DNA of 64,000 nucleotides. Source: Mycobacterium celatum (GTDB lineage Bacteria > Actinomycetota > Actinomycetes > Mycobacteriales > Mycobacteriaceae). Positions 61,902 to 64,000 of the stretch are shown here, piece by piece. Below the pieces are notes generated by a model. That model had not been told where the DNA came from. It did not search any database and saw nothing but the letters and a program-made list of their open reading frames with translations. Within the stretch, counting starts at the first letter, position 1. Each line of letters starts with the position of its first letter. Made by a program: the position numbers and the translations under genes. The DNA lies in NCBI RefSeq assembly GCF_002101595.1, contig NZ_LQOM01000037.1, positions 168,553 through 232,552 on the forward strand. The letters are read 5' to 3'.

Positions 61902-62241
61902 GACGGCTCCGTGAAGCGGGGATGCTTTCGGCGGTCGCGGTTCCGATGGCAATCCACTTGGCGAGCTGACGCTTGGTGCGCAGGTGCTCGCCATCAATGC
62001 GCAGCCATCCCCGGATAGCGCGTCCACCCATCTGCATGGGCTGTGCGGTGCCGGCGGCCAGCAGGCGGTCGACACGCGCCGGATCGACCCGCACCAGGAG
62101 GCCGCCTTGGCCACTCGCCGCGACCGCTAGCCGGCCGGCCACGAGGAAGGCCAGCCCTCCAAACATCGGCTGTTCGTACACTTCTGGGTTGTCGGCCAGC
62201 TGCTCGCGGACGCGGGCCGCCAGGTCAGTGTCGTAGGCCAC
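61891..62241 (-). CDS. TfoX N-terminal domain protein
   Basis: The 116-residue protein is a stand-alone TfoX_N domain: VREQLADNPEVYEQPMFGGLAFLVAGRLA near the N-terminus, then LLVRVDP and WLRIDGEHL. TfoX_N proteins in actinobacteria are small proteins of unknown role and not competence regulators. The GTG at 62239-62241 overlaps the stop of the hydrolase gene by 1 bp, and its stop overlaps the MFS start. Confidence 0.82.
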   Translation of the reverse strand: MAYDTDLAARVREQLADNPEVYEQPMFGGLAFLVAGRLAVAASGQGGLLVRVDPARVDRLLAAGTAQPMQMGGRAIRGWLRIDGEHLRTKRQLAKWIAIGTATAESIPASRSRHVS

Positions 62242-63155
62242 TATGCCTCCGTGAGTTTGCCGCGCAGGGGTTCGCCCGCAGACGGGTGTGTGCGCCAGTC
62301 GCGGATCGCGGCGGCGAACTCCTCGGGCGCGTCGGATTCCACGTAGGTGCCGGCGCCCTCGACGATCACGGTCTGATGCTCGGGAAACGTCGCTTCCAGG
62401 CGCTCGCGCTCCCGGGGACGGAAGGCGATATCGGCGTCACCCCACACGATCAGTGTCGGCAGGTGGGCGAGGTCGGCAAGGCCGGCCTCGACCTCGGCGA
62501 AGAAGGCCCGGCTGGCGGTGATCTGGCCGGGGAGTACGGCGGAGGCCTGGCGCCGCTCGGGGGTGTCCAGGGCCCGGCGGTAGTGGGTCATCTCATCGGC
62601 GGTCGGCTTGCGCCTTCGGTGGCCGGTGGGGATGAACGCATTGACGAGGAGGTTGAGCCGCCGGGTCAGGAAGCGCATCGGGAGTCCGCCGGCGATGTGG
62701 GCGAAGGCCTCGAAGTAGAGATCGCCGTTGACGGGCCAGGCCCAGGTGTTGGCGAGCACGAGCCGATCGACGACACCCGGCCGCCGAGTGGCGGCGGCCA
62801 GGCCGATCGGGCCGCCCCAGTCCTGCCCGACCAGGGTGACCCCCTCGAGGTGGAGTGCGTCGACAAACCCGCTGACCACGCCTGCGTGCTCCTCGGGCAG
62901 ATACCGGTAGCCCGGCGCCGCTGAGGACAGCCCGAATCCGGGATAGTCCATTGCGACGCAACGAAATTCGTCGCGCAGTGCGCGGATCACGTCGCGCCAG
63001 AGGAATGACCACGTCGGGTTGCCGTGCAGCAGCAGCAGTGTGGGACCCGAGCCTTCATCCACGTAGTGGATGGTCTGCCCATCAATGGTGACGAAGCGGC
63101 TCTCGAACGGGAATAACTCGTCGTCGACCCAGGCGGGTCGCTCAGCGGCGGTCAT
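62241..63155 (-). CDS. Haloalkane dehalogenase-like alpha/beta-hydrolase lacking the catalytic His
   Basis: The 304-residue protein has the HLD-type features LLLHGNPTWSFLWR (halide-site region) and the aspartate nucleophile in LVGQDWGGPIGLA, with the acid region WGDADIAFRPRE. Where family members have the catalytic histidine (NAKHFIQEDAP in an M. tuberculosis relative) this protein reads GAGTYVESDAP, with Thr at the His position (codon near 62348). Hydrolysis of the ester intermediate should therefore fail unless another base serves. ATG 63153-63155 follows AAGGGGG. It is the first gene of the operon divergent from the HxlR gene. Confidence 0.82.
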   Translation of the reverse strand: MTAAERPAWVDDELFPFESRFVTIDGQTIHYVDEGSGPTLLLLHGNPTWSFLWRDVIRALRDEFRCVAMDYPGFGLSSAAPGYRYLPEEHAGVVSGFVDALHLEGVTLVGQDWGGPIGLAAATRRPGVVDRLVLANTWAWPVNGDLYFEAFAHIAGGLPMRFLTRRLNLLVNAFIPTGHRRRKPTADEMTHYRRALDTPERRQASAVLPGQITASRAFFAEVEAGLADLAHLPTLIVWGDADIAFRPRERERLEATFPEHQTVIVEGAGTYVESDAPEEFAAAIRDWRTHPSAGEPLRGKLTEA

Positions 63156-63178
63156 GACCACCCCCTTCGCGTCGGTTT

Positions 63179-63213
63179 ACTTGGTATACTCAAGTTAGCT
63201 TGAAAATGTCAAG
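63179..63213. promoter_or_regulatory. Two adjacent inverted repeats, likely HxlR operators
   Basis: ACTTG-N7-CAAGT (63179-63195) and CTTGA-N5-TCAAG (63199-63213) lie 3 bp apart in the 66-bp gap between the divergent hydrolase and HxlR genes. The second reaches into the HxlR ribosome site (AAGGAG, 63211-63216). The halves share the CTTG core. Confidence 0.65.
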
Positions 63214-63221
63214 GAGCATTC

Positions 63222-63875
63222 ATGCGCCGAAGCTACGGTCAGTACTGCGGACTGGCCCGCGCGCTCGAGGTTGTGGGCGACCGATGGAATCTGCTCATCG
63301 TCCGCCAACTTCTCATCGCTCCGGCCCGTTACCAGGAGCTACTTGACGGGCTTCCCGGCATCGCCACTAATCTGCTCGCCGATCGGCTCCGCGATTTGGA
63401 AGCGGCCGGCGTGATCGAACGGCGGCTGGCCGAAGGTGGCAGGGCCATCACGTATGCCCTGACTCCCTGGGGCGCCCAACTACGCGAGCCGATCGAGGGC
63501 CTCATCCGTTGGTCCACCCCACTGATGATCCGAGGGCCCGAAGGCGATACCTTCCCCGCCGGAAGCCTCCTGGTCGCGCTGCGCGCCCTGCTCCGCGGCA
63601 AGGCGCCTGCGGGTCGGCCATCGACGGTCGGTATCACTGTCAACGGCGATACCGACGGTCGACTTGTCCAAGTGTGCGCGACCCCCTCAGGCATTGAAGT
63701 GAGCCCGCACGACGAGCGAGACCTCGACGCCGTGCTAAGCGCTGACGCCGCAATAATTCTCGGGCTGGCAGCAGGTGTGCTTGCACTCGAAGACGTCCTT
63801 GAGCTCGTCGACATCCAAGGCGATGAAGCTGCCGTCCGAGCCATTTTCGGCGCACCCGCCAACGCATCCCCGTGA
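63222..63875 (+). CDS. HxlR-family regulator with C-terminal SCP2-like domain
   Basis: The 217-residue regulator has an N-terminal HxlR winged helix (1-100: YCGLARALEVVGDRWNLLIVRQLL, then LPGIATNLLADRLRDLEAAGVIERR) and a C-terminal domain like sterol-carrier-protein 2 (about 135-215). The lone cysteine Cys9 is placed as in redox- or aldehyde-sensing HxlR proteins. The SCP2-like part suggests a hydrophobic ligand. ATG 63222 follows AAGGAG. It is divergent from the hydrolase-TfoX-MFS operon and probably controls it through the two inverted repeats. Confidence 0.85.
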   Translation: MRRSYGQYCGLARALEVVGDRWNLLIVRQLLIAPARYQELLDGLPGIATNLLADRLRDLEAAGVIERRLAEGGRAITYALTPWGAQLREPIEGLIRWSTPLMIRGPEGDTFPAGSLLVALRALLRGKAPAGRPSTVGITVNGDTDGRLVQVCATPSGIEVSPHDERDLDAVLSADAAIILGLAAGVLALEDVLELVDIQGDEAAVRAIFGAPANASP

Positions 63876-63954
63876 CACTGAACGATCCGATAGCAGCGGG
63901 TACCAGCGAACGAATTCCTCTATGCCTCAACCTGTTTGGTCTGCCGTAGCTGAC

Positions 63955-64000
63955 TTAGTTGTTTGCTGGTGGGGGTTGGGGCTGGAAGGGGTCGTACCAC
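63955..64000 (-). other. Possible C-terminal end of a gene entering from the right edge
   Basis: On the minus strand the last 46 bases read a Pro/Gln-rich end (WYDPFQPQPPPANN) and a TAA at 63957-63955. The stretch is too short to assign. The gap 63876-63954 holds nothing recognised. Confidence 0.2.

Noticed and set aside
63876..64000. Possible insertion-sequence end at the right edge
   Set aside because: Only a short Pro/Gln-rich frame is visible; no terminal inverted repeat or transposase motif can be seen before the window stops.

Overview
The window is chromosomal DNA from a Mycobacterium. The base composition is very GC-rich. Recognisable mycobacterial genes (senX3, gpm1, mshA, lprQ, murB, deoC, hbhA, icl1, ramB, lpdC) lie in nearly the order of the M. 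tuberculosis Rv0490-Rv0457c segment, read from the high to the low end. GTG starts, ATGA-type start/stop overlaps and HbhA/mycolate genes fit this. The exact species was not determined. All family and Rv-number assignments come from reading the translations, not from a database search.

Region 1 (1-16.7 kb) is the conserved backbone: the senX3 N-terminus, phosphoglycerate mutase, mycothiol glycosyltransferase mshA, a ROK regulator, an SDR, the L,D-transpeptidase lprQ, murB, a nitrilase-family gene, a tandem pair of DUF2993 membrane proteins (a local duplication), deoC, hbhA, and small conserved mycobacterial proteins.

Region 2 (16.7-30.5 kb) is a single SigK locus. It holds rskA-sigK-DUF1295-ufaA1-DUF1365-FAD oxidoreductase on the minus strand and mpt83, dipZ, mpt70 on the plus strand. 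After mpt70 comes an apparent operon of a CFA-synthase-like methyltransferase, a membrane molybdoenzyme, a membrane protein and an MFS transporter. In M. tuberculosis the sigK and mpt83-dipZ-mpt70 parts are far apart. Here four SigK-type promoters with the same 15-nt spacer can be read, two of them placed for leaderless transcripts.

Region 3 (30.5-39.7 kb) is an expanded array of mycolic-acid methyltransferase/cyclopropane synthase genes: six intact and one badly broken umaA. It is interrupted by a frameshifted FAD oxidoreductase and a UbiA prenyltransferase. Region 4 (39.7-53.3 kb) returns to the backbone: fadB2, icl1, a thioesterase, the regulator ramB with RamB-like boxes at both icl1 and ramB, lpdC, an extra DesA3-like desaturase, aldehyde dehydrogenase and a prolyl oligopeptidase.

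Region 5 (53.3-64 kb) has no recognised M. tuberculosis synteny. It holds a lipoprotein, an Mca paralogue, DinB and DUF732 proteins, and a class I DAHP synthase preceded by a putative aromatic-amino-acid attenuator (leader peptide with Tyr-Trp-Arg-Phe plus hairpins). It also holds an aminotransferase/FMN-protein pair, a run of small enzymes, and an HxlR-controlled MFS/TfoX/alpha-beta-hydrolase operon whose hydrolase lacks the expected catalytic histidine.
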